From contig CAJXRF010000016.1 in assembly GCA_913058575.1 (NCBI GenBank), forward strand, positions 1 through 64,000: DNA of 64,000 nt. Reading direction: 5' to 3'. Origin of the DNA: an uncultured Bermanella sp. (lineage in GTDB: Bacteria; Pseudomonadota; Gammaproteobacteria; Pseudomonadales; Oceanobacteraceae). A program made the position numbers and the translations under genes. A model generated the notes under the pieces. That model was not told the DNA's origin and ran no database searches. It was given only the letters and a program-made list of their open reading frames with translations. This document shows positions 35,845 to 45,074 of the stretch, piece after piece (position 1 is the stretch's first letter; each line of letters starts with the position of its first letter).

Positions 35845-35974
35845 TCGCTGTGGATAAGTGCTGTGTACCCGAGAGCGTGATTGGTTTGAGTCACATCAAG
35901 CCTTAACGCAATTTTTCATTTTCTTTGAACATAAATGGTACAATGCTGCCAATTCAAACAACCATACCTTAACT

Positions 35975-37156
35975 ATGAAGAATAAAAATAACGTCTCAAC
36001 AGAGCCCAAGGCCCCTATTAATTGGGTACCCAGTATTATGTTTATCATCAGCACGCTGGCGGTGTTGGTGGCTGTACCCTGGTATGGTTTTAGCCACGGC
36101 TACAGCAGTGAAGCCTGGATCGCCTTTATTGTATTAAACTTCTTTTGCGGCATTGCCATTACCGCAGGCTACCACCGCCTTTGGTCTCATAATGCTTATC
36201 AAGCACACCCTATTGTCAAAATTTGGTTTGCCCTATGGGGGGCCTGCGCGGCGCAAAACTCCATTTTAGTTTGGTCATCTGGCCACCGCGTGCACCACCG
36301 TCATGTTGATGATGTGGATAAAGACCCTTATTCGGCTAAACGTGGCCTTTGGTTCTCTCATATGGGATGGATGCTACGTAAATACCCCAGTGGCGAAGTG
36401 AATTTTGATAACGTTAAAAACCTGCAAGCCGACCCCATTGTGGCGTGGCAGCACAAATACTATCTGTTTATTGCGCTAAGTATGATGATAGGGGTACCGG
36501 TTATTTTAGGGCTATTAAGCGGTGACTTCTGGGGCATGATTTTACTGGCGGGTTTTTTACGTTTATTTGTTTCACACCATGTAACCTTCTTTATTAACTC
36601 CATTGCCCATAAATGGGGTAAACAGCCTTATACAGATGAAAATACCGCTCGCGACAATGCTTTTTTTGCCTTATTAACCCATGGTGAGGGTTACCATAAT
36701 TACCATCATATTTTTCAAACCGATTACCGTAATGGCATTCGTTGGTGGCATTGGGACCCAACAAAATGGCTTATTCACGCTATGTCTTGGGTGGGTTTAA
36801 CCAGTAACCTTAAAACGGTGTCTAACTTTAAAATTCAACGTGCCAAAAATCACATGCAATTTAAAAGAGCCAATGAAGAACTGGCCAAAGCCCATAGTAG
36901 CGAAAACCTTGCAGCTCATATGCATAAGAATGTAGAGCAATGGAAAGCTTCCCTTGAAAAGGAATACGAAGACTTCAAAGATACGCTACAGCAATGGAGC
37001 GAACTGCAAACAGAAAAGATGCAAAGCACTAAAAAAGACTTGCAAGGAAAGTGGGACAAAGCGGTTATTCGCACTCGCTACAAAGAGTTAGAGTACAGCC
37101 TTAAAATGCAACACAAACGCCTTAAGTTTATGCATGCTCAGTTTGCCTTTTCATAA
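35975..37156 (+). CDS. acyl-CoA (delta-9-type) fatty-acid desaturase
   Basis: The frame opens with GTG at 35858, but residues before the ATG at 35975 are atypical, so I start there (393 residues). The membrane enzyme has the three His boxes of di-iron desaturases: H67RLWSH72, HRVHH from 104, and HNYHH near residue 240. Four transmembrane stretches occur as paired helices. A charged, coiled-coil C-terminal tail follows (from about 285). It introduces a double bond in acyl-CoA or membrane lipid acyl chains for fluidity. Confidence 0.93.
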   Translation: MKNKNNVSTEPKAPINWVPSIMFIISTLAVLVAVPWYGFSHGYSSEAWIAFIVLNFFCGIAITAGYHRLWSHNAYQAHPIVKIWFALWGACAAQNSILVWSSGHRVHHRHVDDVDKDPYSAKRGLWFSHMGWMLRKYPSGEVNFDNVKNLQADPIVAWQHKYYLFIALSMMIGVPVILGLLSGDFWGMILLAGFLRLFVSHHVTFFINSIAHKWGKQPYTDENTARDNAFFALLTHGEGYHNYHHIFQTDYRNGIRWWHWDPTKWLIHAMSWVGLTSNLKTVSNFKIQRAKNHMQFKRANEELAKAHSSENLAAHMHKNVEQWKASLEKEYEDFKDTLQQWSELQTEKMQSTKKDLQGKWDKAVIRTRYKELEYSLKMQHKRLKFMHAQFAFS

Positions 37157-37187
37157 AACGTCAGCCTATATTTAACTGCGAATATAA

Positions 37188-37222
37188 CGCCTTGTATCAA
37201 TCGATATAAGGCGCTTTTCGTT
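37188..37222 (+). terminator. terminator after the desaturase gene
   Basis: CGCCTTGTATC pairs with GATATAAGGCG (one mismatch/wobble), followed by a T-rich tail. The rest of the spacer up to 37416 is featureless AT-rich DNA. Confidence 0.75.
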
Positions 37223-37416
37223 TTAGTAAATGCCATTAAAGCTCATTCATCGCCCCCCCTCCTTTAACTGCTTATATCGTAACTGTCTTACCTGTAGTTA
37301 GCCTCTGTGTCTTTAATAAAAATCTTAAAAACAACCAAGTAATCAAACTCGACAATACTGTCCTAAGGCAACACTCACAAATACCGCTTGTTCATTACCA
37401 TCTCCATCAATATAAT

Positions 37417-37433
37417 TGACACAAGTAATGCCA
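37417..37433. promoter_or_regulatory. TetR-type operator candidate upstream of the DJ-1 gene
   Basis: TGACACAAGTAATGCCA matches the 17-base consensus TGACATAAAGAGTGTCA at 12 positions, including both ends of each arm. It lies 57 bases before the DJ-1 ATG. Weakest of the group apart from a few secondary sites. Confidence 0.4.
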
Positions 37434-37490
37434 ATAGATTTTAAAACACAGCATCCGTGATGCCACTGATGTTAAATTGAGGAACAGACC

Positions 37491-38345
37491 ATGCAACGCA
37501 AGATAATTAAAAGCGCGCTAATTTTATTAGCGGTATTTGCAATATTTATTTCCATCCTGCCAAGCTTACTCAGTGGCGCTGGTTTACACCCAGAATACAA
37601 AGGGGAAAAAATCACGCTGAAAAAAGGAAAAAAAGCCCTAATTATTACCACTAGCCACAGTGTCTTAGCTGCTCCAGGTGAACAAGAAGGTAACGCCACA
37701 GGGGTTTTTGCATCAGAGATGACACATCCCTATTACAATTTTTTAGATGCTGGAATGAGCGTTGATGTAGCCAGTATAAAAGGCGGGGAGATCCCTGTTG
37801 AGCCTCAATCTTTAAGCTTTATTATTCGCACTGCCGATGATGAACGCTTCATGAGTGATGAAGTACTGCTAAATAAAGTACAAAACTCACTACTTATAGA
37901 TGACGTGGATTTTACAAAATACGATGCCATCTTCTTGGCCGGCGGCTGGGGTGCGGCTTACGACTTAGGCCAATCAAAAGTATTGGCTGAAAAAATTTCT
38001 CAGGCTTTTTATGCTCCAAACTCTCCCGTTATGGGTAGCGTGTGTCACGGTGCATTAGGGTTTATTCAAGCAAAAGATAATCAAGGAAAACTGCTTATTG
38101 CGGGGCGTAAAATGACAGGCGTAACCGATAAGCAAATTAAGGAATTAGACATTGAAGTTACCCCATTACACCCAGAAACCGAACTGCGAAAAGCCGGTGT
38201 TATTTACAGTAGTGAAACTGCTTTTCTTGATATTTTTGCCACATCGGTGGTGGTTGATAATGAAAAGAGATTTGTCACCGGACAAAACCAAAATTCAGGC
38301 CATGACACAGCACAAGCTATGCTAGCCATAATTGCCAATAAATAG
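37491..38345 (+). CDS. DJ-1/PfpI-family protein with N-terminal membrane anchor
   Basis: This 284-residue protein has an N-terminal hydrophobic segment (SALILLAVFAIFISILPSLL), then a DJ-1/Hsp31-like class I amidotransferase fold with nucleophile Cys185 in SVCHGALG and the loop IFLAGGWGAAYDL. It is most like Hsp31/chaperone-glyoxalase members. GAGGAACA sits before the ATG. A soluble paralogue lies at 58021-58818 in another operon. Exact substrate unknown (glyoxal, deglycation or esterase activity are seen in relatives). Confidence 0.85.
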   Translation: MQRKIIKSALILLAVFAIFISILPSLLSGAGLHPEYKGEKITLKKGKKALIITTSHSVLAAPGEQEGNATGVFASEMTHPYYNFLDAGMSVDVASIKGGEIPVEPQSLSFIIRTADDERFMSDEVLLNKVQNSLLIDDVDFTKYDAIFLAGGWGAAYDLGQSKVLAEKISQAFYAPNSPVMGSVCHGALGFIQAKDNQGKLLIAGRKMTGVTDKQIKELDIEVTPLHPETELRKAGVIYSSETAFLDIFATSVVVDNEKRFVTGQNQNSGHDTAQAMLAIIANK

Positions 38346-38368
38346 TCCACAGCTACAACCATCAATTA

Positions 38369-38415
38369 ACACCCATATAAAAGGCCGTATAACGGTCTTT
38401 TATATGGGTGTTTTT
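38369..38415 (+). terminator. strong Rho-independent terminator
   Basis: ACACCCATATAAAAGGCCGT pairs with ACGGTCTTTTATATGGGTGT around ATA, followed by a T tract. The remaining bases up to 38655 are AT-rich and show nothing further. Confidence 0.9.
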
Positions 38416-38655
38416 ATTTAATAACGCCTATAAAAACTAAATCATGGAGGGTTAAACCTAATATAGTAGAAACTCAATAGCGACTATTAAGGCCAGTCTA
38501 TACTTCCCAATAAAACACATTAATCTACCTAACGAGTTAAATATTAAGTTTTATAAAGCTTAACAATCTAAGAACAACAGGAAAAATCTAAGAGGGAAAT
38601 ATTATCCCTGAATCAATATCAGAGATAATATAAATCATGTAGAAAATACGATACG

Positions 38656-40446
38656 TTAACCTAATGAACTTTTTAAATACCGACTGCGATAAACCAAATA
38701 CAAAACCAACAGTATTAATAACGTCACTATGGCGGTCATAATAGCTGGGGCATACAAATGACGAATAGCATTTAAGAGTACCTGGCGTTGTTGATTGTAT
38801 CCAGGCGGCACTGGCAGCACTTTATTGTGCTGTTTATACTGTTCATAAAGTGCCTTCATTTTTTCAAAACGATTTGCCATACTATTTTTTAGATCGTGAG
38901 TTTCCCCTGGGTCTAAAACAATATTAAAAAGATGCCATTCGTCATCCCCCACGGGGCCTAGATTAAAAACAATTTTATAGTCCCCTTGAAACAAGGCTTT
39001 GTTGCCCCCTATTTCATAACCAATGGCCTCTTTAGGGTCGTGAACCCATTTTTCTTTTCCTTGAATGGCAGGCAATAGACTCTTACCAATCATGGGCTTT
39101 ATTTCTTTTCCTCCATAACGATTAGATGGAGCATCAACTCCAGTGACATCTAAGATAGTGGGGGTAATATCAGTGACATATGCAAAGCTTTTGTTGTATT
39201 TATTATCATTGGGCACACCTGCTCCCGAAATAACCAATGGCACGCGCATACCCCCTTCCCCTGCGTAGAATTTGTAATACGACAAGGGTGCAGCTGCTGC
39301 ACTAGCAAAGCTTGGCCCAATAGAATTAAAGCTGCCTTTCTCACCTAGGGTGTCATAATCATTTTTATAATCTTGAAGCCCTAATCCAAAGCGAGTCATT
39401 AGATTACGAGGACTATCATTAGTGGAGGCTTCACTGCCATTATCAGAAGTCACCACAAAAACTGTATTTTCATACTGGCCTGTGCTTTTTAAGTACTCAA
39501 TTAAACGGCCTATATGAAAATCCATGGCCTCTACCATGCCGGCATAGACAGCCATCCGCTTGGCGTGAAAGCGTTTTTCTTCATCGCTAAAGTTATCCCA
39601 ATCAGAAGTGGTGTGCATGCTAAGCATTTCGCTGTCTTCAGGCACTATTCCGAGTTTTTTCGCGCTTTCTTGTCGTTGTTTACGCAACACATCCCAGCCC
39701 CCTTGATACATTTTAATATAACGTTCGGTAAACTCTTTAGGCGCTTGCACTGGTAGGTGTACCGCTAAAAAAGGCACATAAGCAAAAAACGGTTTACCGT
39801 CTTCTGAGTTGTCACTAATAAATTCAATGGTTTTATCAATAAGCAACTCTGACGAATAAAAATCTTCAGGCATCACAGCCTCTTTACCATCTTGTGTCCA
39901 ATTGGCTTTTTTATAAATAGGAAGATAAGGCTTGGCTTGCCAGTTATCAGAACCGGTATCAGCCATGGCCAGAGTTCGTTCAAACCCTCGACTAAATGGC
40001 AGCAATGCAGGGGTTTTTCCTAAATGCCACTTGCCCGCCATGTAGGTATGATAACCGGCGTCGTATAGCAAGCTGGCAACGGTAACTACATTAGTCCCCA
40101 ATACGCCTTGATAGTGATCATATTTTTTTTGTTGAGGGGCAATGGCTTCTGGGATATTTGGCACACCATTTACATGGCTATCTACCCCAGTGAGTAACAT
40201 TGCACGAGAAGGCGCACAGCTTGCGGCAGTATGGTAATTGGTAAAACTTACCCCTTGGCTAGCCAATTTATTGATAGAGGGTGTATTTATTTCTCCTCCG
40301 TACGGCTGGGTATCACTGAAGCCAAGGTCATCCGCTAGGATTAATACAACATTAGGGCGTTCATTGGTCGCGGCGATACTTTGCATGGGGAAAAAGCTGG
40401 CCAAAAAGACCAATACCGTAATGCGCTTCAAATTAACAAGACTCAT
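38656..40446 (-). CDS. exported, C-terminally membrane-anchored Cys-type sulfatase
   Basis: This 596-residue enzyme has a signal peptide (VLVFLASFFPMQSIA). The sulfatase core has the metal-site Asp39/Asp40 (LADDLG), the formylglycine motif C77-A-P-S-R in TAASCAPSRAMLLTG, KWHLGK, and FVVTSDNGSE with the second metal acids. A C-terminal hydrophobic helix (about 566-587) and basic tail suggest an inner-membrane tail anchor. It hydrolyses a sulfate ester in the periplasm. A formylglycine-generating enzyme must activate Cys77; none is certain in this window. The start overlaps the previous gene by 4 bases. Confidence 0.92.
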   Translation of the reverse strand: MSLVNLKRITVLVFLASFFPMQSIAATNERPNVVLILADDLGFSDTQPYGGEINTPSINKLASQGVSFTNYHTAASCAPSRAMLLTGVDSHVNGVPNIPEAIAPQQKKYDHYQGVLGTNVVTVASLLYDAGYHTYMAGKWHLGKTPALLPFSRGFERTLAMADTGSDNWQAKPYLPIYKKANWTQDGKEAVMPEDFYSSELLIDKTIEFISDNSEDGKPFFAYVPFLAVHLPVQAPKEFTERYIKMYQGGWDVLRKQRQESAKKLGIVPEDSEMLSMHTTSDWDNFSDEEKRFHAKRMAVYAGMVEAMDFHIGRLIEYLKSTGQYENTVFVVTSDNGSEASTNDSPRNLMTRFGLGLQDYKNDYDTLGEKGSFNSIGPSFASAAAAPLSYYKFYAGEGGMRVPLVISGAGVPNDNKYNKSFAYVTDITPTILDVTGVDAPSNRYGGKEIKPMIGKSLLPAIQGKEKWVHDPKEAIGYEIGGNKALFQGDYKIVFNLGPVGDDEWHLFNIVLDPGETHDLKNSMANRFEKMKALYEQYKQHNKVLPVPPGYNQQRQVLLNAIRHLYAPAIMTAIVTLLILLVLYLVYRSRYLKSSLG

Positions 40447-40850
40447 AACCCTGCTTCTTTTTTATGAATGCTTTCACTGCCTTTGGGCAAACTTTTTGAT
40501 GCCCATGCCAACAAGCCTGATACCAATAGTTCTATCACTATCATAGGGATAGCCAAAGCGGCGCCATGAAACAACCAAGCAATTACTCGCATCACAGCAA
40601 TGCTTAATAGTAATAATATGACTGCCTGTAACCAGCTTTTATTGCCGGTTATAAGCGCAAAGAAGATCATTAACCCCATGCCTAAGAATAGCGCCCCCAA
40701 ATCGGCGATCTGAGAACTTAGGGCCATGCCTTCTAACAAAGGCATGAACTGAGCCTGCGCGGCACTTTCAGGATTAATACCCCAACGCACCCCCATAAAT
40801 ACAAATAAAATGGCTGGCAAAGCCACAAAAAATTTAAATATCTTATTCAA
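40443..40850 (-). CDS. small integral membrane protein (DUF4345-like)
   Basis: This 135-residue protein has four predicted transmembrane helices. NPESAAQAQF...LEGMALSSQIADLGALFLGMGLMIF matches the look of the DUF4345 family. It overlaps the sulfatase start by 4 bases, so the two are co-translated, and a TetR-type operator lies 66 bases upstream. It may help anchor or serve the sulfatase. Function unknown. Confidence 0.75.
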   Translation of the reverse strand: MNKIFKFFVALPAILFVFMGVRWGINPESAAQAQFMPLLEGMALSSQIADLGALFLGMGLMIFFALITGNKSWLQAVILLLLSIAVMRVIAWLFHGAALAIPMIVIELLVSGLLAWASKSLPKGSESIHKKEAGL

Positions 40851-40915
40851 AACAACACCTACCTTTAATATCTTAGCGAATATATTCTAAGTATATCCAC
40901 ACACCAACAACAAAA

Positions 40916-40932
40916 TGACATAAAGAGTGTCA
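40916..40932. promoter_or_regulatory. TetR-type operator upstream of the DUF4345-sulfatase operon
   Basis: TGACATAAAGAGTGTCA, the best copy and the one used as consensus, has TGACA/TGTCA arms. It lies 66 bases upstream of the start at 40850. A weaker second site (TGCCGTCAAGATGGTCA, 40952-40968) follows on the distal side. Confidence 0.65.
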
Positions 40933-41082
40933 ATTTATAGCAGGTGAATATTGCCGTCAAGATGGTCACATGGGACGTAGTTATTTAAAAAGATAAATAT
41001 AAAGGGAGCGGAGGGTTAATATGCATAAAGCATAACGCTACAAACTCAAACTGGCCCTCTGAGAAACATAGAGCCTATATAC

Positions 41083-41805
41083 TTAAAAGCCTGCCACTTG
41101 TTGCGAGCTTTCATCTAACAATTTTCCTAAACGTATGATGTTTCGATAAACCAGAAAAAATGGCACCACCTGATTGTGGTTGACCAGACTATCTTCAATA
41201 AAACTGAATTGAGTTTTTGCTTTTTTTAATGCGGATATTTGCGCTCTGGCTAGCTTCATTTTGGTTAAATCGGCTATATTTTTTTGTACCGTTCCAGCAA
41301 GATCTTTTGATTGAATTTGATGGTCATGCTTGGTTAATGATTGACTACCCAAGTGAGATGCGGCCACATCCATGGTTCTAGCAGACATAATGGAAGTTAA
41401 TATTTTAATCTCGCCCAGTTTCGCGATCACTTCATTTTTATCCGTTGGTAAATCTTTGCTGTATAGGTATGCATCTGTCATGTATTCACGTAAATCTAAA
41501 CGTACGCGTAAATCTATATTCAATCCCACGCCTTTAATATTATCGAATTTCCAAAAAGGGGTAAGTTTGTCCCAACGGCTTAAAAATTTATTTTTTTGCT
41601 GTTCACTGCAACTACTTAAAGCACGACTGGCTTCTTGGTGATGTTTATTAAATTCACGTAGGTGGCGCTCATCACCTTCGGTTAATTCATACATGTAAAA
41701 AGCCGACAAAGACTGGGCAGTACTGTGGAGATGCTGCTGAAAAGGGGTCATGGACCAAGAGATTTGCGCCAAGACAAATAGTAGCACCGCAAGAATAAAT
41801 CGCAT
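41083..41805 (-). CDS. secreted protein of a three-member paralogous family (copy 3)
   Basis: This 240-residue protein keeps the family motifs SLSAFYMYELTEGD, IMSARTMDVAAS and FIEDSLVNHNQVVPFFLVYRN, though it is more divergent than the other two copies. The signal peptide is FILAVLLFVLAQISWS. It lies 12 kb from its paralogues, beside the sulfatase operon and the almA-like operon. Function unknown. Confidence 0.82.
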   Translation of the reverse strand: MRFILAVLLFVLAQISWSMTPFQQHLHSTAQSLSAFYMYELTEGDERHLREFNKHHQEASRALSSCSEQQKNKFLSRWDKLTPFWKFDNIKGVGLNIDLRVRLDLREYMTDAYLYSKDLPTDKNEVIAKLGEIKILTSIMSARTMDVAASHLGSQSLTKHDHQIQSKDLAGTVQKNIADLTKMKLARAQISALKKAKTQFSFIEDSLVNHNQVVPFFLVYRNIIRLGKLLDESSQQVAGF

Positions 41806-42019
41806 CCAACTAACCTCATTGCATTCTTTTTAAAAATTACCCTACCCAATTGGAAGTAATTATTCAACTAGCAGAAAAACTAAATTACTTATCAAGTCAA
41901 TGACTTTTGTTTTCATAGGGATAGTAATGTAATGAAGAAATGTGAAGTAATTAAGAATTTTTAAAATTAATTACATTAAAACGGTCACTTTGCGCCACCG
42001 CTTTAACTTGAGGGAGTGG

Positions 42020-42280
42020 TTATTTACCTAACAAAGGCTTCCAGTGAAATAATCCCACCAGTAGCACCCAAACAACATCCACAGCACTGGTGCGCTCTAT
42101 TTTCTTCAAACTTTTATACACCACCGCCAATTCCAATGCGTGAATCACCAGTAATACGACACCAATACGAAGGATCCACTGGGCCACTTCTTCACCGCCA
42201 ATGGGCATCAATAAGTTCACTAAAAACACCAGCCAAAAAGCCATCAATGCATAGATATTAAACTTAATAAAATTTTTCAT
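42020..42280 (-). CDS. DUF1145-family small membrane protein
   Basis: This 86-residue protein has two to three hydrophobic helices (IYALMAFWLVFLVNLLMPIG, ILRIGVVLLVIHALELAVVYKSL, VVWVLLVGLFHW) and resembles the YhhL/DUF1145 family. It is the last gene of the almA-like operon, 23 bases after the DsbA-like gene. Function unknown. Confidence 0.75.
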   Translation of the reverse strand: MKNFIKFNIYALMAFWLVFLVNLLMPIGGEEVAQWILRIGVVLLVIHALELAVVYKSLKKIERTSAVDVVWVLLVGLFHWKPLLGK

Positions 42281-42303
42281 AGTTATCTCCTTTTCGTTTA
42301 TAT

Positions 42304-43674
42304 TTATTGTAAAGTATTCATCACACTAATTTTTACAGTATCTGATTGAGCACTAAACCGCTGCACAATAGCCCGCTCTAAACAGTTGATTCTATCTTGG
42401 CCAAACACTTTATGGGAAAGGTATTTGAAACTTGGTACTCCCCACATGTCTTCACCATATAATTCAGCCAAGTTCTGTTGAGCCCAATGCCGCCAACTAT
42501 TATTACCCAATAATTGCTTGGCTGCTTGCCAATTTAGGCCAGAACGCTCTACGATTTCTTTTAACCCTTTATCAGTATCAGAACGAATCCCCTGTGCCCA
42601 AACTCCTCGGGCATAATTTTCTAAGTATTCAAGTCCTTTTCCCTGAGATTGTGCAAACTCATAAAGTGCATAACAACGCTCTACGCCTTTACCTAATGGG
42701 TCTGCAATCAGTCCAAAGCCCAAACCATATTGCTTGGCTTCACGTTTTGCATCCAAACTAATATAAAACTTCTTATTATTAGGCACCTGCATACGACGCA
42801 TCACCATAGGCAGAACAGGCTTTACAATTAAGGGCACTTGGTAAAAATCACACAACTCCTTTGCCCGTACCAATGCAATATAAGAGTAAGGACTACGAAT
42901 GGACCAATACATTTCAATAGGGTCTTGATTTAAGCCTTCTTCATTAGCCTTATTTACTTGGCTTTTAGTGTATTGCTTACAAAAGTTTTTTTGGCCTAAG
43001 TCAAATTTTATCTTAGGCGACAACTTATATGCTGATAAATAATTTAGGCGTCGCTCTAGATATTGCAAGCGATCCAGTCCCCAGTACCATTCACCACCAT
43101 AGTGAAGCATGGCACTTAAATAATGACCGTTATTTTTTAATAGATTTTCATTGGCCATTAAATGATGTAGATAACATTCTGCATGAGAAATAACGGCAGG
43201 ATTGAGCATGCTTTTTATTTCATTCTCACTGCCTTGCCAATAAAGCTTAAAAAGAGGTAATGCTTTCTCTAGGAATCCTGGTTCTAGCTCCCAATGCAAA
43301 AGTTGAGCAGTGATTTGACTATCAAGTTGCGAAGATTGTTTTTTTAACTGATGGGGAAAATCTAACTCATAAAGTTCTGAAAGATAATGACCATCGTTAA
43401 AGGCATTTATATCCCATAGATCTGGCGCAGGGTACATTTCCTGCTGTTTATTCAATACGCATCTAAAATCAAACTCGATATCGTAGCGTGCTTTTAATTC
43501 AGGTAAAGCTTGCAACAGTAAATAGCTATACGCATCATTAATACATATATACACAGTTACCATATGAGGTTGCTTTTGACGCTTTCTTTTAAGCTCAACG
43601 AGTACACGTTTAATATTTAGCAATCGCGTACTAAGCAGCATATTAGCGACATGGGGCACAATGGCACTGGACAT
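42304..43674 (-). CDS. two-domain DsbA/2-hydroxychromene-2-carboxylate isomerase-like protein
   Basis: This 456-residue cytosolic protein appears to hold two thioredoxin-fold DsbA-like halves. The C-terminal one (from about residue 250) begins YWSIRSPYSYIALVRAKEL, the signature of HCCA isomerase/kappa-class GST, and has the cis-Pro loop WGVPSF. The N-terminal half is a weaker copy (VYICINDAYSYLLLQAL). AGAGAG precedes the ATG. Such enzymes isomerise or conjugate aromatic intermediates with glutathione. It lies in the operon after the GST and AlmA-like genes; substrate unknown. Confidence 0.82.
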   Translation of the reverse strand: MSSAIVPHVANMLLSTRLLNIKRVLVELKRKRQKQPHMVTVYICINDAYSYLLLQALPELKARYDIEFDFRCVLNKQQEMYPAPDLWDINAFNDGHYLSELYELDFPHQLKKQSSQLDSQITAQLLHWELEPGFLEKALPLFKLYWQGSENEIKSMLNPAVISHAECYLHHLMANENLLKNNGHYLSAMLHYGGEWYWGLDRLQYLERRLNYLSAYKLSPKIKFDLGQKNFCKQYTKSQVNKANEEGLNQDPIEMYWSIRSPYSYIALVRAKELCDFYQVPLIVKPVLPMVMRRMQVPNNKKFYISLDAKREAKQYGLGFGLIADPLGKGVERCYALYEFAQSQGKGLEYLENYARGVWAQGIRSDTDKGLKEIVERSGLNWQAAKQLLGNNSWRHWAQQNLAELYGEDMWGVPSFKYLSHKVFGQDRINCLERAIVQRFSAQSDTVKISVMNTLQ

Positions 43675-43801
43675 AATTGCTCTCTGTAGTTAAAGAGGCT
43701 ACACAAGGTAGCCTATTACGTATTAATGCAATCGCTTAAAATGAACCAATAGGTACAGTAAGTCAACTATCTGCTTTAAAAGTTGCAGTAGACTTACTTA
43801 A

Positions 43802-45016
43802 TTAGCTGAGGGGCTTATCACCTTTATAAGCTAACTTATTCAGCGCTGGATTCGTCACAAAAGGGGCCGTTAAACCTTCAAACTGTGGGTTCTCATGAAT
43901 TCCTCCTTCCATGAGTGCCGGTAATAAGCCGCTTGGGGTTAATGCATTTTCTAACCACTCTTGCTGCTGTACATTTAGAAGTGTAAATCGCTTCTGCAAT
44001 TGCGCGTAGGTACCTGCTCGATAATTCCATGCTGGTATCTGGCTTTGCGTTCCGTATATATCCACCTTAATGCTACTGTCGGAATTTAACATGGCATGAC
44101 GATAACCTTTAGCTTGTGGTAAATAGGTTTTATTAATAAAACTAAGCAATTCAATTAATGACTCAGGTACTCCCCCATCAATATCTATCCACCCACCAAA
44201 GTCAGTCCTACCCAATCCACCACGGCTATCCCCTAGGTTAGCCATTTCTTGCAACCAGTTACACACCTGTGGTGCATTTACTTCTAAAATTTGTGCAGAG
44301 TCAGGGTCATTAAAACCATGAGCCCATAACGGGCCAAAAAAGGCAAAATCGGCTAAACTTGGCCTATCACCTAATAGATAAGAATAATCGCTTAAATGTT
44401 TGTCCAGTATGGCCAACATATCTAAATATTGTTGATCAACACTTTTGCATTCTTCTTCAGTTGCCAACCCCAAAGCTTCATTAAAGCCACTTTGACGAGA
44501 CAAAATCATTTTAGACCCCATCTTAATCATTTCTGACTGCTGCCCGTAAGTAAAACCCCTAGCAATTCTGGCGCTCAAAGTATTTTGGCCACCTTCTGCT
44601 CCCCAACGAGTTCGCATGGCAAAGCGTACTAAGTATTCATCAGAAAACTCTTCAATAGCCCACATAATAAATGCCAAACGCTGATCCTTAGGTATCGCCG
44701 ATTTATGAGAGTATTCTTTTTCAAACCACTCCATCATAGGCGTACTGTCTTGCATCACTTGATCATCGGGGGTTAAAACGACAGGGATGATGGGCATTCC
44801 AACCAGCTTGGGAATTAAGCGTTGATAGTCGTCTAATGTGGTTTGCATCAATTTGTATGGGATTTCTTTGTAGTTCAAGTAAGACCTAAGCTTGTTTGAG
44901 TAATAGGATGTATAATCCCAATACATTCTATAATGATTTTCCTCCCCTTTATTTAGCTGGTCTTTCTGCTTCATATTCTCTTGAATTTGCTTTAGACGCT
45001 GATGTTTTTTATTCAT
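43802..45016 (-). CDS. long GST-like protein (family copy 1)
   Basis: This 404-residue protein is longer than a usual GST (about 200-230). After a basic N-terminal lead it has an N-terminal thioredoxin-like domain (RMYWDYTSYYSNKLRSYLNYKEIPY, IPVVLTPDDQVMQDSTPMMEWFE) with the GSH-binding VxP and (E/D)S(T) loop. A helical GST C-domain follows (EEFSDEYLVRFAMRTRW, YLLGDRPSLADFAFFGPLW), then an extra segment of about 150 residues. It is second in the almA-like operon. Related proteins lie at 55010, 58865 and 62223. Conjugation or dehalogenase/isomerase activity is possible. Confidence 0.85.
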   Translation of the reverse strand: MNKKHQRLKQIQENMKQKDQLNKGEENHYRMYWDYTSYYSNKLRSYLNYKEIPYKLMQTTLDDYQRLIPKLVGMPIIPVVLTPDDQVMQDSTPMMEWFEKEYSHKSAIPKDQRLAFIMWAIEEFSDEYLVRFAMRTRWGAEGGQNTLSARIARGFTYGQQSEMIKMGSKMILSRQSGFNEALGLATEEECKSVDQQYLDMLAILDKHLSDYSYLLGDRPSLADFAFFGPLWAHGFNDPDSAQILEVNAPQVCNWLQEMANLGDSRGGLGRTDFGGWIDIDGGVPESLIELLSFINKTYLPQAKGYRHAMLNSDSSIKVDIYGTQSQIPAWNYRAGTYAQLQKRFTLLNVQQQEWLENALTPSGLLPALMEGGIHENPQFEGLTAPFVTNPALNKLAYKGDKPLS

Positions 45017-45074
45017 GATTTTTCTCTATTTTTATTTGCCTGTACTAATCATCTAACAAAATTTTTCGAAAGTT

